A DNA stretch of 64,000 bases from DASZIT01 sp963709665 (GTDB lineage Bacteria > Actinomycetota > Acidimicrobiia > Acidimicrobiales > RAAP-2): assembly GCA_963709665.1 (NCBI GenBank), contig CAVPWU010000009.1:1-64000 (forward strand). The letters run 5' to 3'. This document shows, in pieces, positions 51,841 through 60,706 of this stretch; the stretch's first letter is position 1; each line of letters starts with the position of its first letter. A model generated the notes under the pieces. The model was not told where the DNA came from and searched no databases. It saw only the letters and a list, made by a program, of their open reading frames with translations. Both the position numbers and the translations under genes were made by a program.

Positions 51841-53691
51841 ATGGGGTCGGGACGGCACTCGAAGCAGACGGGCCCGCGGCCCGGGCGGACGGCGGTCGGC
51901 CTGTCGCTGGTGGTGATGGCCATCCTCATCACCCTGGTGGTGGTGGTCGACACCGCCCCGGCGCCCTCCTCCACCGCCGGCCCCCCCACCGCCGCCGCCG
52001 AGGGGGTGCCCTACCAGTTCGTGGCCAAGGCCTACACCGAGCTGCTCGGGAGGGCGCCGACCGCCGTGGAGTGGACGGCCGGCACCACCTTCTTCGAGCA
52101 GAACGGGTGCACGGTGTCCTCCCTCCGGGCCTTCGGCGACGCGGTGATCAGCACCGACGAGTACCGGGACGACTACCCGCCGGGACACGAGGCCGCCACC
52201 GCCCTCACCCTCTACCGGTTCGTGCTGAACCGGGAGCCGGCGCCCGCCGAGTTCGTGGCCCTCCGCCAGCGCCTGGCATCGGACCCGCCGGTGACCGCCG
52301 CCCAGGGGCTGTTCGACAGCGCCGAATTCGCCACCCGGACCGAGCCGGCGGTCTGCGACCCCACCCGACCGGGGGACGCCTTCGGGGAGCCCGGCGACCT
52401 CACCGGCCATCCGGAGATCCCCACCCCGTCCTCGGGGACACCGGGTCCGGACGACCCGGAGCCGGCCCTCCAACTGCGGCTGGACGACCTGGCGCTGTCG
52501 GGCGGGGGGACCCTGGCCCTGCCGGCCGGCTCGGTGACCGGGCTCACCACCACCCTGACGGTGCCGGGGAACGTGACACTGACCACCGCCGGCGACCCGG
52601 ACCCGGACCGTTACGCCGACATGGCCCAGCTGGTCCGCCTGCCCTCCTTCACCCAGCTGCCCGGCTACGCCGGTGCCGAACTGGTCAGCCTGGCCCCCGG
52701 TGCCCATCTGGTCCACCTCTGGGTGGACGGGCAGCGGTACGCCCCGGACCCCCACGTCTTCCTCGACTTCGACATCCGGATGCTGGGCGGGGTCGGCACC
52801 ACCGTGGCCGACGACCGGATCGGCGACCCGTCCGGCGCCACCGACCTGGAGGACGACGCCGGCACCCCGACGGCCGGGGACCCCGCCGGGTGCTCCCACA
52901 ACGTGGTCTCCCACAACCTGGTGGAGGGCTACGCCACCTCCCACACCCCGCCGGCCGGGGACCCGGACGACCACACCCAGGCGGACGGCCTGGGGATCCT
53001 CTGCGGGTCGACCACGGTGGCGGACAACGACATCGTCGACGTGTCCGATGCCGCCATCGTGCTCTTCAACGGGGGGGCGTTCGACACCGGGGTCCGGCCC
53101 CAGCTGTCGACGGTGGTCGACAACACCATCATCTCGGCCGGCAACTCGATGTACTTCGGGATCGCCACCGACCCCTTCTACTCGTTGGCCGGCCCGGCCG
53201 CCCCCGGGGGCGATCCGGCCGGTACGGTGTCCCGGGCCTTCGCCGCCCCCACCGGGAGTGCGGTGATCGAGGGCAACCATCTGTGGACCGGTGAGCGCAC
53301 CCATATCGACGTGCTGCTCAGCTCGGGCTCCCACGACCTGTTCGGCTCCACCCTCCACCAGGACTGCCTGCTCCCCGACCCCGGCGGCCGGGCGGCCTGC
53401 GGGGGCGGCCGGAACGCCACCGGAGCCACCTGGACGGACAACACCAGCGACGGTCAGCAGTCGTGGGCGGAGATGGGGGTCTACGTGGGGGGCACCGACG
53501 GTGCCGTCTTCACCGGCAACCGGTTCCCGTCCCTCGGCCACGTGACCGGCGGCGGCTGCCCGAAGGGGGCGGTGGTGGTCGCCTCGGGCACCGGGCCCAC
53601 CACCGACTTCGCCGGCGGGCTGCGGATCGACCAGCCGGTCACCCCCGACCCCACGCTGCGCAGCGACAGGTGCGTGACGCCGGGGTTCTGA
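51841..53691 (+). CDS. Membrane-anchored or secreted right-handed beta-helix protein with DUF4214-like domain
   Basis: 616 residues, with GAAGAGGGG upstream of ATG 51841. A basic N-terminus precedes a single hydrophobic segment at about 18-40 (VGLSLVVMAILITLVVVV), a signal anchor. Residues ~58-165 hold two helical repeats typical of DUF4214 (YTELLGRAPTAVEW, ISTDEYRDDY; LYRFVLNREPAPAEF, FDSAEFATRTE). After a Pro-rich linker, residues ~210-600 look like a parallel beta-helix of the pectate-lyase/NosD type (VVSHNLVEGY, TTVADNDIVDVSDAAIVLF, STVVDNTIIS, GSAVIEGNHLW). Such proteins bind or cleave polysaccharides; no catalytic residues can be assigned. The DUF4214 part suggests an envelope location. 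Confidence 0.75.
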   Translation: MGSGRHSKQTGPRPGRTAVGLSLVVMAILITLVVVVDTAPAPSSTAGPPTAAAEGVPYQFVAKAYTELLGRAPTAVEWTAGTTFFEQNGCTVSSLRAFGDAVISTDEYRDDYPPGHEAATALTLYRFVLNREPAPAEFVALRQRLASDPPVTAAQGLFDSAEFATRTEPAVCDPTRPGDAFGEPGDLTGHPEIPTPSSGTPGPDDPEPALQLRLDDLALSGGGTLALPAGSVTGLTTTLTVPGNVTLTTAGDPDPDRYADMAQLVRLPSFTQLPGYAGAELVSLAPGAHLVHLWVDGQRYAPDPHVFLDFDIRMLGGVGTTVADDRIGDPSGATDLEDDAGTPTAGDPAGCSHNVVSHNLVEGYATSHTPPAGDPDDHTQADGLGILCGSTTVADNDIVDVSDAAIVLFNGGAFDTGVRPQLSTVVDNTIISAGNSMYFGIATDPFYSLAGPAAPGGDPAGTVSRAFAAPTGSAVIEGNHLWTGERTHIDVLLSSGSHDLFGSTLHQDCLLPDPGGRAACGGGRNATGATWTDNTSDGQQSWAEMGVYVGGTDGAVFTGNRFPSLGHVTGGGCPKGAVVVASGTGPTTDFAGGLRIDQPVTPDPTLRSDRCVTPGF

Positions 53692-53731
53692 TCCACCGGG
53701 CGACAGTCGGTCCCGGCGATAGCCTGCTGGC

Positions 53732-54730
53732 GTGACCTCCCCGCCCGCCACCCCGTCCACCCCCGTCGCCGTCCCCGACCACGTGGTCACCGTGCTCCCC
53801 GCCGGCCGGACCGTCTTCGGCATGCAGCTCCCCGTGCAGTCCCAGTCCGCCCTCTACGCCCAGCCGTGGGAGCCGGAGGCCGGCCCCGACGAGCTGGCCC
53901 GGGTGGCCCTGGCCTGCGAGGCCGCCGACTTCTTCTACGTGGGCGTCTGCGACCACACCGTGATCCCCGAGCGCCTGGCCGGGGCCATGCGCACCACCTG
54001 GTACGACACCGTGGCCACCCTCGGGTGGCTGGCCGGCGTCACCTCCCGCATCCGGCTCCTCTCCCACATCTACGTGGTGGCCCTCCGCCATCCCCTCCGG
54101 GCGGCCAAGGAGTTCGCCACCCTCGACGTCCTCTCCTCCGGTCGGGTCATCTGCGGGGTGGGGGCGGGACACGTCACCGAGGAGTTCGAGTTGATGGGGC
54201 CCCCGTTCGAGCACCGGGGGAGCGCCACCGACGAGGCCGTCGCCGGTCTGGCCAAGGGGCTGGTCGACGAGTATCCCGTCCTCGACGGGCCCCGGTGGCC
54301 GGCCTCGGGGCTGGGGGTGCGGCCCCGCCCGGTGCAGTCGCCGCGTCCCCCCATCTGGATCGGGGGGTCGTCACCGGCCGCCCTCCGCCGGACCGCCCGC
54401 TACGCCGACGGCTGGCTCCCCCAGTCGCTGGGGGCCGACGTCGGGCTGCTGGCCGAGCTGGCCCGCCTCCGTCGCCAGTACCGGGACGGCGCCCCGCTCG
54501 ATGTCGGCGGCCTCACCGACTTCCTGTACGTGGGCACGCCACCCTCCGGCTTCGAGCTGCCTCCCGGGACGGTGGCCGGCCCGCCGGACGAGGTCGCCGC
54601 CCACCTGCGCCCCTTCGCCGAGGCCGGGGTCGGCCAGGTGCAGGTCCGGTTCCCCTCCCGGAGCGTCGAGGAGCTGTGCGATCAGATCGCCGCCTTCGGG
54701 GCGGAGGTCGCCCCCCTGGTCAGCCCCTGA
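53732..54730 (+). CDS. LLM-class (probably F420-dependent) oxidoreductase
   Basis: 332 residues from GTG 53732; TAGCCT ends about six bases upstream, so the mRNA may be leaderless. Luciferase-like TIM barrel: FGMQLPVQSQ, ALACEAADFFYVGVCDHTVIPERLAG, TSRIRLLSHIYVVALRHPLRAAKEFATLDVLSSGRVICGVGAGH, RPPIWIGGSSPAALRRTARYADGWLPQ. Actinobacterial members of this subgroup mostly use F420 and often sit near steroid or lipid catabolism. Substrate unknown; FMN use cannot be excluded. Confidence 0.87.
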   Translation: MTSPPATPSTPVAVPDHVVTVLPAGRTVFGMQLPVQSQSALYAQPWEPEAGPDELARVALACEAADFFYVGVCDHTVIPERLAGAMRTTWYDTVATLGWLAGVTSRIRLLSHIYVVALRHPLRAAKEFATLDVLSSGRVICGVGAGHVTEEFELMGPPFEHRGSATDEAVAGLAKGLVDEYPVLDGPRWPASGLGVRPRPVQSPRPPIWIGGSSPAALRRTARYADGWLPQSLGADVGLLAELARLRRQYRDGAPLDVGGLTDFLYVGTPPSGFELPPGTVAGPPDEVAAHLRPFAEAGVGQVQVRFPSRSVEELCDQIAAFGAEVAPLVSP

Positions 54731-54733
54731 GCC

Positions 54734-54750
54734 GGCGGGGCCGACCCGCC
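54734..54750. terminator. Hairpin between convergent genes
   Basis: GGCGGG (54734-54739) and CCCGCC (54745-54750) form a perfect 6-bp stem with a 5-nt loop, exactly filling the 23-bp gap between the convergent LLM and Thr-rich protein genes. Confidence 0.5.
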
Positions 54751-54753
54751 TCG

Positions 54754-55299
54754 TCAGGGGTTGCTCGAGGTGGTCGCCCCCGACGCCGCCGACGTGGTGG
54801 TGGTGGTGGTGGCGTTCGACGGGGTCGTGGTGGTGGTGACCGGCACGGTGGTGGTCGGGCGCGAGGTGGTCCGGGTGGTCGTGGTGGTCGGATGGGCCCC
54901 GGTGGTGGTGGTCGTGGGCTCCGGGGTCGTGGTGGTGGTCGGCACCGTGGTGGTGGTCGGCACCGTGGTGGTGGTCGTGGTGGTCGTGGTGGTGGTGGGG
55001 AGGATGCCCGGCAGGTCGCTGCTCCCGTTGGACACCACCGCCTTGGCGGCGGGCGGGAACCTGAGGGAGAGCCCACCACAGACCAGGAAGGCCACGATCA
55101 GCAGCAGTGTCGAGCGGCGGATGCGGACGGCGTGGCTCACCCGGCGGCCCATCGATCCGGCGAGGCCCCGACGGGGGCGGGGCTCCCCCACCGTGACCCG
55201 CGGCGGCACCCGGGCGGCGGCCGACTCGGCGGCGGCCAGGTCCTCGTCGGACATCCCGCTGTCACCGGATCCCGCGTCGTCGTCCCCGGAGCCGGTCAC
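54754..55299 (-). CDS. Membrane protein with Thr-rich extracytoplasmic tail
   Basis: 181 residues. An acidic N-terminus (GSGDDDAGSGDSG) and a basic patch (RRVSHAVRIRR) precede one membrane segment at about 62-80 (STLLLIVAFLVCGGLSL). The outer part is nearly all Thr with Val-Pro and Pro-Glu breaks, ending SGATTSSNP. The tail resembles that of the GH18-like protein at 4544-6808 and could be O-glycosylated. No known domain. Its start overlaps the stop of the MscS gene by 4 bases (ATGA), so the two are probably co-expressed and the protein may act with the channel. Confidence 0.7.
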   Translation of the reverse strand: MTGSGDDDAGSGDSGMSDEDLAAAESAAARVPPRVTVGEPRPRRGLAGSMGRRVSHAVRIRRSTLLLIVAFLVCGGLSLRFPPAAKAVVSNGSSDLPGILPTTTTTTTTTTTVPTTTTVPTTTTTPEPTTTTTGAHPTTTTTRTTSRPTTTVPVTTTTTPSNATTTTTTSAASGATTSSNP

Positions 55300-56171
55300 C
55301 GGGGCCCCCGGGTGGCGCCGTCGCCCATGGACGGCGAGGTGACCCCGGCACCCCGCAGGGCGGTGGCGGCCCGCAGGCGGATCTCCCGCCCCACTTCGAA
55401 CTGCTTGCCGGGGAGGGTCCGGGCGATCAACCGGAGTTGGACGTAGCCGACCTCGATCGACTCCACCCCGGCCACCACCGGGTCCCCGATGATCAGCCCC
55501 CGCCAGGCCGGCTCGGCAGCCAGGGCGTCGATCACCTCGCGGAGCAGGCGGGTGACGGCGTCGAGGTCCTCCTCCACCGACACCGGGATGTCGATGACCG
55601 CCCGCGACCAGTCCTTGGAGAGGTTGGTCACCTGGCGCATGGCGCTGTTGGGCACGATGACCAGCTCTCCTTGGGCGGTCCGCAGCTTGGTCACCCGGAG
55701 GGTGATCTCCTCGACGGTGCCGGTGACGCTCTGGGCCGACCCCGGGACCGACAGGCGGATCACGTCACCGAAGGCGTACTGACGTTCGGCGAACAGGAAG
55801 AAGCCGGCCAGCAGGTCGCCGACCATCTGCTGGGCGCCGAAGCCCAGTCCGATCCCGATGACGGTGGCGGGGGCCACCAGGGTGGTGAGCGGTACCCCCA
55901 ACTGCTCGAGGGCGAGGATGGTGGCGATGAAGAAGGTGAGGGCCACCACCACCCACTCCACCGCCTCGCTGACCGCCCGGGCGCGCTTCTCCCCCTCGGC
56001 CACCACGTCGCCCGCCTCGATGGAGATCTTGATCCGGGCGTCGATCCCCTGCCGGCGCTTCGTCCCCACCCAGTGGGCGAAGCGGATGATCAGGGCGGCC
56101 CCGAACACCAGCACGGCGGCCGGGAGGAGGTCGTTCTGGACCCAGTGGGCGAAGTCGAAGTGAGCCGGCAC
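55296..56171 (-). CDS. MscS-family mechanosensitive ion channel
   Basis: 291 residues. Three membrane segments in the first ~135 residues. The third contains the Gly/Ala-rich pore helix pattern (VIGIGLGFGAQQMVGDLLAGFFLFAERQYAFGD), then the MscS beta domain (GTVEEITLRVTKLRTAQGELVIVPNSAM) and an alpha/beta C-terminal part. It would release solutes on hypo-osmotic shock. Length matches the family. Co-transcribed with the Thr-rich protein. Confidence 0.93.
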   Translation of the reverse strand: MPAHFDFAHWVQNDLLPAAVLVFGAALIIRFAHWVGTKRRQGIDARIKISIEAGDVVAEGEKRARAVSEAVEWVVVALTFFIATILALEQLGVPLTTLVAPATVIGIGLGFGAQQMVGDLLAGFFLFAERQYAFGDVIRLSVPGSAQSVTGTVEEITLRVTKLRTAQGELVIVPNSAMRQVTNLSKDWSRAVIDIPVSVEEDLDAVTRLLREVIDALAAEPAWRGLIIGDPVVAGVESIEVGYVQLRLIARTLPGKQFEVGREIRLRAATALRGAGVTSPSMGDGATRGPR

Positions 56172-56253
56172 GGTCTCCGGAACCTACCAGCGCGCCATCG
56201 GGCGGGGTCGGCCCCGCCCGGGACTCCGGCGGCAGTCGGCGGTCCGGTGCCGT

Positions 56254-56274
56254 AAACTGACGGTCTGTCAGTTT
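56254..56274. promoter_or_regulatory. Operator-like palindrome with overlapping -10
   Basis: AAACTGAC (56254-56261) and GTCAGTTT (56267-56274) are perfect 8-bp arms around GGTCT, the longest copy of the shared palindrome. TAAACT (56253-56258), a -10-like hexamer for the rightward amidohydrolase gene, overlaps the left arm. It lies 51 bp before ATG 56325 and about 80 bp before the divergent MscS start. Confidence 0.65.
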
Positions 56275-56324
56275 CAGTCGCCCGGCCCGCCGACGCGACA
56301 CCCTCGGGTGGAAGGAAGCACACC

Positions 56325-58061
56325 ATGCTCGACTATGTGATCCGCAACGGCCTGGTGGTCGACGGGACCGGGGCGCCGGGCCGGAGGGCCGACGTCGGGA
56401 TCCGGGACGGGAAGATCGTGGCCGTGGGCGAGGTGGGCGAGGCCGGCACCACCGAGCTCGACGCCGAGGGGATGGTGGTGGCTCCCGGCATCATCGACCC
56501 CCACACCCACTACGACGCCCAGCTGTTCTGGGACGCCACCGCCTCCCCCTCCAACCTCCACGGGGTGACCACCGTCATCGGAGGGAACTGCGGCTTCACC
56601 CTCGCCCCCATCAAGCCCGAGGACCACGACTACATCCGCCGGATGATGGCCAAGGTGGAGGGGATGCCCCTGGTGGCGCTGGAGGACGGGCTGCCCTGGG
56701 ACTGGACCACCTTCGCCGACTACCTGGGCAAGCTGGAGGGGAACCTCGGGGTCAACGCCGGGTTCCTGGTCGGGCACTGTGCCATCCGCCGGTGGGTGAT
56801 GGGCGACGACCGGGCCGCCGAGGTGGCCACCGACGAGGAGATCGCCGCCATGTCCACCCTGCTGGCCGAGTCGCTCGAAGCCGGTGGCCTCGGGTTCTCG
56901 TCGTCGCAGTCCCGGACCCACTCGGACGGGGACGGGAACCCCATCTCGTCCCGGAATGCCGACCGCCGCGAGATGCTGGCCTTCTGCGAGGTGGTGGAGG
57001 CCCACCCCGGCACCACCCTGGAGTACATCACCAACGGCTGCCTGGACACCTTCTCCGACGAGGAGATCGACCTGATGGTGTCGATGAGCACCACCGCCCG
57101 CCGGCCCCTCAACTGGAACGTCCTCACCGTCGACTCGCGGACCCCGGAGAAGACCGCCCGCCAGCTCGAGGCCTCCGCCCGCGCCGCCGAGGCGGGGGGC
57201 CGCATCGTGGCCCTGACCATGCCGACCCTGGTGCCGATGAACATGAGCTTCCGCACCCACTGCGCCCTGTTCCTCATCCCCGGCTGGGGCGACGTGATGG
57301 GCCTGCCCGCCGAGGAGCGGATCGAGCAGCTCCGCGACCCGGCGGTCCGTGCCCACCTGGACGAGGTGGCCCACTCCAAGGACGCCGGGGTGTTCCGCCG
57401 GCTGTCCCACTGGGCCAACTACATCATCGGCGACACCTTCGCCGAGGCGAACCAGGGCCTCAGCTGGCGGGACGTCGGCTCCATCGCCGAGGAGCAGGGC
57501 AAGGAGCCCTTCGACGCCCTGCTGGACATCGTCATCGCCGACGACCTCCGCACCGTGCTGTGGCCGAAGGCGTCCGACGGCGACGACGCCTCGTGGCGGG
57601 CCCGGGTGGACGTCTGGGACGACCCGGGAGCCATGATCGGGGGCTCCGACGCCGGGGCCCACCTCGACCGGATGTGCGGGTCCAACTACCCGACGTCCTT
57701 CCTGGGGGACTGCCTCCGCAAGCGGAAGCTGGTGCCGCTGGAGCGGGCCGTGCAGCTGATGACCGAGGCCCCCGCCGAGCTCTTCGGGCTGGCCGACCGG
57801 GGCCGGGTGGCCGAGGGGCTGCAGGCCGACCTCTTCGTCTTCGACCCCGAGACCGTCGGCTCCGAGCCCGCCACCCTGGTCAACGACCTGCCGGGCGGGA
57901 GCCCCCGCCTCATCGCCGACGCCATCGGCGTGGTCCGGGTGCTGGTCAACGGGGTGGAGACCATCGTGGACGGCAAGCCCACCGGCAACCTCCCGGGCAC
58001 CCTGCTGCGGTCGGGCCGGGACACCGTCACCGTCGACCCCGCCCAGGTAGGGGCGGCCTGA
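56325..58061 (+). CDS. N-acyl-D-amino-acid deacylase-type amidohydrolase
   Basis: 578 residues, with GGAAGG upstream of the ATG. Amidohydrolase_3/D-aminoacylase family: beta-sandwich start MLDYVIRNGLVVDGTGAPGRRADVGIRDGKI, metal motif DPHTHYDAQ at about 59-67, VTTVIGGNCGFTLAP, and GGSDAGAHLDRMCG with the conserved Asp. The C-terminal strand VVRVLVNGVETIVDGKPTGNLPG closes the sandwich domain. Many actinobacterial paralogues sit in catabolic regulons and probably do not act on D-amino acids; the promoter palindrome shared with acyl-CoA genes suggests that here. Substrate unknown. Confidence 0.85.
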   Translation: MLDYVIRNGLVVDGTGAPGRRADVGIRDGKIVAVGEVGEAGTTELDAEGMVVAPGIIDPHTHYDAQLFWDATASPSNLHGVTTVIGGNCGFTLAPIKPEDHDYIRRMMAKVEGMPLVALEDGLPWDWTTFADYLGKLEGNLGVNAGFLVGHCAIRRWVMGDDRAAEVATDEEIAAMSTLLAESLEAGGLGFSSSQSRTHSDGDGNPISSRNADRREMLAFCEVVEAHPGTTLEYITNGCLDTFSDEEIDLMVSMSTTARRPLNWNVLTVDSRTPEKTARQLEASARAAEAGGRIVALTMPTLVPMNMSFRTHCALFLIPGWGDVMGLPAEERIEQLRDPAVRAHLDEVAHSKDAGVFRRLSHWANYIIGDTFAEANQGLSWRDVGSIAEEQGKEPFDALLDIVIADDLRTVLWPKASDGDDASWRARVDVWDDPGAMIGGSDAGAHLDRMCGSNYPTSFLGDCLRKRKLVPLERAVQLMTEAPAELFGLADRGRVAEGLQADLFVFDPETVGSEPATLVNDLPGGSPRLIADAIGVVRVLVNGVETIVDGKPTGNLPGTLLRSGRDTVTVDPAQVGAA

Positions 58062-58105
58062 CCGCCGGCGCCGGACCGGCGTGGCCGCCCGCCCGTCGCC
58101 CGACC

Positions 58106-58127
58106 TACACTGCTGACGCGGCGTCAG
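58106..58127 (+). promoter_or_regulatory. Operator-like palindrome and -10 for the aldehyde dehydrogenase operon
   Basis: CTGAC-GCGGC-GTCAG (perfect arms) at 58113-58127 starts just after TACACT (58106-58111), a good -10. The palindrome would cover the transcription start, typical of a repressor. The downstream gene has a leader of about 80 nt with a GGGAAAGGGG Shine-Dalgarno region. Confidence 0.65.
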
Positions 58128-58197
58128 GTTTCACGCCACACCACCACCCGCCGGCCCCGCCCGGCGCCACCACACCTCCGGGAAAGGGGACCCGAGC

Positions 58198-59667
58198 ATG
58201 AGTGACCCGGTCACCAAGGACGAGACGCAGCTGCTGATCGGCGGGAAGTGGGTGGACCCGGGCAACGGCACCTACGGGATCATCAACCCGGCCACCGAGC
58301 AGCTGGTGGGGCAGGCCCCCAACGCCTCGGTGGAGGACGCCGAGAACGCCGCCGCCGCCGCCGCCGAGGCCTTCCCGGCCTGGGCCGCCACCCCGGTGGA
58401 GGAGCGCCTGGCCCTGCTGAAGCAGGCGGCCACCGCCATCCGGGCCAAGGGAGACGAGCTGGTCCCGCTGGTCATCGCCGAGTGTGGGGCGACCGCCTCG
58501 GTGGGCTCGCGGATGCAGGTGCCGGTGTCGGCCGACCGCTTCGACCGGTACTCGCGCGACCTCCGCCACATTCAGGAGACGTCGCTGCCGCCCATCGCCA
58601 CCAACGCCACGCCGCTGGCCCCCGGCGGGCTGGTCAGCGCCCTCGCCTACCGTCAGCCGGTGGGGGTGGTGGCCGCCATCGCCAGCTACAACTTCCCGAT
58701 GACCAACATGGCCGGCAAGGTCGCCCCCGCCCTGGCCATGGGCAACACGGTGGTCATCAAGCCCGCCCCCCAGGACCCGCTGGCCGTCATCGAGCTGGCC
58801 CGGATCCTCGACGAGGTGGGCTTCCCACCCGGGGTGATCAACCTGATCACCGCCCAGGGCCCCGAGCCGGCCTCCGCCCTCACCACCAGCCCCGACGTGG
58901 ACATGGTGTCGTTCACCGGCTCCACCAACGTGGGCACCCGGATCGCCGCCGACGGCGCCCCGACCATGAAGCGTCTCCTCATGGAGCTGGGCGGCAAGGG
59001 GGCGGCGGTGGTCTTCGCCGATGCCGACGTGAAGGCGGCGGTCACCGCCATCGGCTCCACCTGGGCCTTCCACTCCGGCCAGATCTGCACCGCCCCCACC
59101 CGGGCGGTCATCCACCGGAGCATCTTCGACCAGGTGGTCGAGGGCCTCACCCAGTTCGCCGGCTTCCTGAAGGTGGGCGACCCCACCGAGAAGGACACCG
59201 TGGTGGGTCCGGTCATCTCGGCGGCCCAGCGGAAGCGGATCCTCGACCACATCGAGACCGGCCGCAAGGAGGGCGAGGTGGTGGTGGGCGGCGGACGTCC
59301 CGAGCACCTGCCCACCGGCTACTACGTGGAGCCCACCCTCATCGTGGGTGGGAACGACATCACGGTGGCCCGGGAGGAGATCTTCGGGCCGGTGGTGGTG
59401 GCCATCCCCTTCGACGAGGACGAGGAGGGCGTGGCCATCGCCAACGACAGCGACTTCGGCCTGTACGACTACGTGTTCTCCGGTGACACCGCCCGGGCCT
59501 TCCGGGTGGCCAAGCAGCTCCGGGCCGGCCACGTGGGCATCAACACCGCCCAGCGGAACATGGACGCCCCCTTCGGCGGGTTCAAGATGAGCGGCATCGG
59601 ACGCGACGGCGGCGACTACGGCCTGGAGGCCTACTCGGAGATGCAGTCCATCATCTGGATGGGCTGA
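58198..59667 (+). CDS. NAD(P)-dependent aldehyde dehydrogenase
   Basis: 489 residues, the usual length. Catalytic Cys297 in SGQICTAP, general-base Glu263 in MELGGKG, Asn165 in NFP and Lys188 in VIKPA are all present, as is the cofactor loop FTGSTNVG. Oxidises an aldehyde to an acid; substrate not inferable. Followed after 13 bp by the cyclase-family gene, so the two form an operon under the palindrome at 58113. Confidence 0.93.
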   Translation: MSDPVTKDETQLLIGGKWVDPGNGTYGIINPATEQLVGQAPNASVEDAENAAAAAAEAFPAWAATPVEERLALLKQAATAIRAKGDELVPLVIAECGATASVGSRMQVPVSADRFDRYSRDLRHIQETSLPPIATNATPLAPGGLVSALAYRQPVGVVAAIASYNFPMTNMAGKVAPALAMGNTVVIKPAPQDPLAVIELARILDEVGFPPGVINLITAQGPEPASALTTSPDVDMVSFTGSTNVGTRIAADGAPTMKRLLMELGGKGAAVVFADADVKAAVTAIGSTWAFHSGQICTAPTRAVIHRSIFDQVVEGLTQFAGFLKVGDPTEKDTVVGPVISAAQRKRILDHIETGRKEGEVVVGGGRPEHLPTGYYVEPTLIVGGNDITVAREEIFGPVVVAIPFDEDEEGVAIANDSDFGLYDYVFSGDTARAFRVAKQLRAGHVGINTAQRNMDAPFGGFKMSGIGRDGGDYGLEAYSEMQSIIWMG

Positions 59668-59680
59668 CACCGCCCGCCGC

Positions 59681-60679
59681 GTGCCCGTCCCGGTCCCACC
59701 CTCCGTCCCCGCCTCGTTCACCGAGGTGGCCGAGCGCGTCTCCAACTGGGGCCGGTGGGGCGACGACGACCAGCTGGGCACCCTCAACCTCATCGACGAC
59801 GCCGCTCGGCTGCGGGGGGTGGCCGCCGTCCGGGACGGGGAGGCCTTCCCACTCGGGCTGCCGATGTCGGAGGCGGAGGGGATCCAGGTGGGGTTCATCA
59901 AGGGGCGGGTCAACCCCACCCGGTCGATGATCTACGTGAACCACCCGCTGGCCGACGACCCGGCGTGGATCGCCACCTCCGAGGACGTGGTCACCTTCGC
60001 CCTGCAGTGCGCCACCCACTGGGACGGGCTGGCCCACGCCTCCTACGGCGCCGGCCCCGAGGGGCCCCGCCTCTACAACGGCTATCCGGCCTCGGCGGTC
60101 ACCGAGGCGGGCGCCGCCACCCTGGGCATCCACCACGTGCGCTCGCTGGTGTCCCGGGGAGTGCTGTTGGATGTGGCCCGGGCCAAGGGCCTGCAGCTGC
60201 TGGGGGCCGGCTACCCGATCACCCCCGACGACCTGGACGCCGCCTGCGCCCTGGGCGGCCTCACCATCGAGCCGGGGGACGTGGTGCTGGTGCGGACCGG
60301 CCAGCCCGCCCACCTGGCTCTCCCGGGTCGACCGGGGATCGACGGGGCGGAGCCCAAGCGCGACCTGGTGGCCTACACCTGGCCGGTCCCGGGGCTGACC
60401 GTGGCCACCGCCGAGTGGCTCCACGCCCGGGACGTGGCGGCGGTGGCCACCGACACCATGGTCCTGGAGGTCTACCCCGGCGAGGACGACGCGCTCTACC
60501 TGCCCGTCCACCTCCTCCACCTGGTGGAGATGGGGATGACCCAGGGCCAGAACTGGTACCTCGACGAGCTGGCCGACGCCTGTGCGAGCGACGGGCGGTA
60601 CGACTTCCTGCTCGACGCCACCCCCCTCCCCCTCACCGACGCCCTGGGGTCACCGGTGAACCCGGTCGCCCTGCGCTGA
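59681..60679 (+). CDS. Cyclase-family (kynurenine formamidase-like) metal hydrolase
   Basis: 332 residues from GTG 59681. The cyclase family (PF04199) motif appears as ATHWDGLAH at about 111-119, giving metal ligands His113, Asp115 and His119. Further family features are TLNLIDDAARLRG near the N-terminus and EPGDVVLVRTG. Actinobacterial members of this length are hydrolases of unknown substrate, usually near CoA-linked catabolic genes. Co-transcribed with the aldehyde dehydrogenase. Confidence 0.85.
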   Translation: MPVPVPPSVPASFTEVAERVSNWGRWGDDDQLGTLNLIDDAARLRGVAAVRDGEAFPLGLPMSEAEGIQVGFIKGRVNPTRSMIYVNHPLADDPAWIATSEDVVTFALQCATHWDGLAHASYGAGPEGPRLYNGYPASAVTEAGAATLGIHHVRSLVSRGVLLDVARAKGLQLLGAGYPITPDDLDAACALGGLTIEPGDVVLVRTGQPAHLALPGRPGIDGAEPKRDLVAYTWPVPGLTVATAEWLHARDVAAVATDTMVLEVYPGEDDALYLPVHLLHLVEMGMTQGQNWYLDELADACASDGRYDFLLDATPLPLTDALGSPVNPVALR

Positions 60680-60706
60680 GCTCGGACGGCCGGGCGGCGC
60701 AGCCGA

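Noticed and set aside
51280..53823. 847-codon minus-strand ORF
   Set aside because: Low-complexity Gly/Arg/Val product lying over the beta-helix gene and acyl-CoA dehydrogenase, which have recognisable domains on the plus strand.
54754..55010. GTGGTG-rich tract as a microsatellite or G-quadruplex locus
   Set aside because: It is explained by Thr codons of the minus-strand membrane protein; no separate role is supported.
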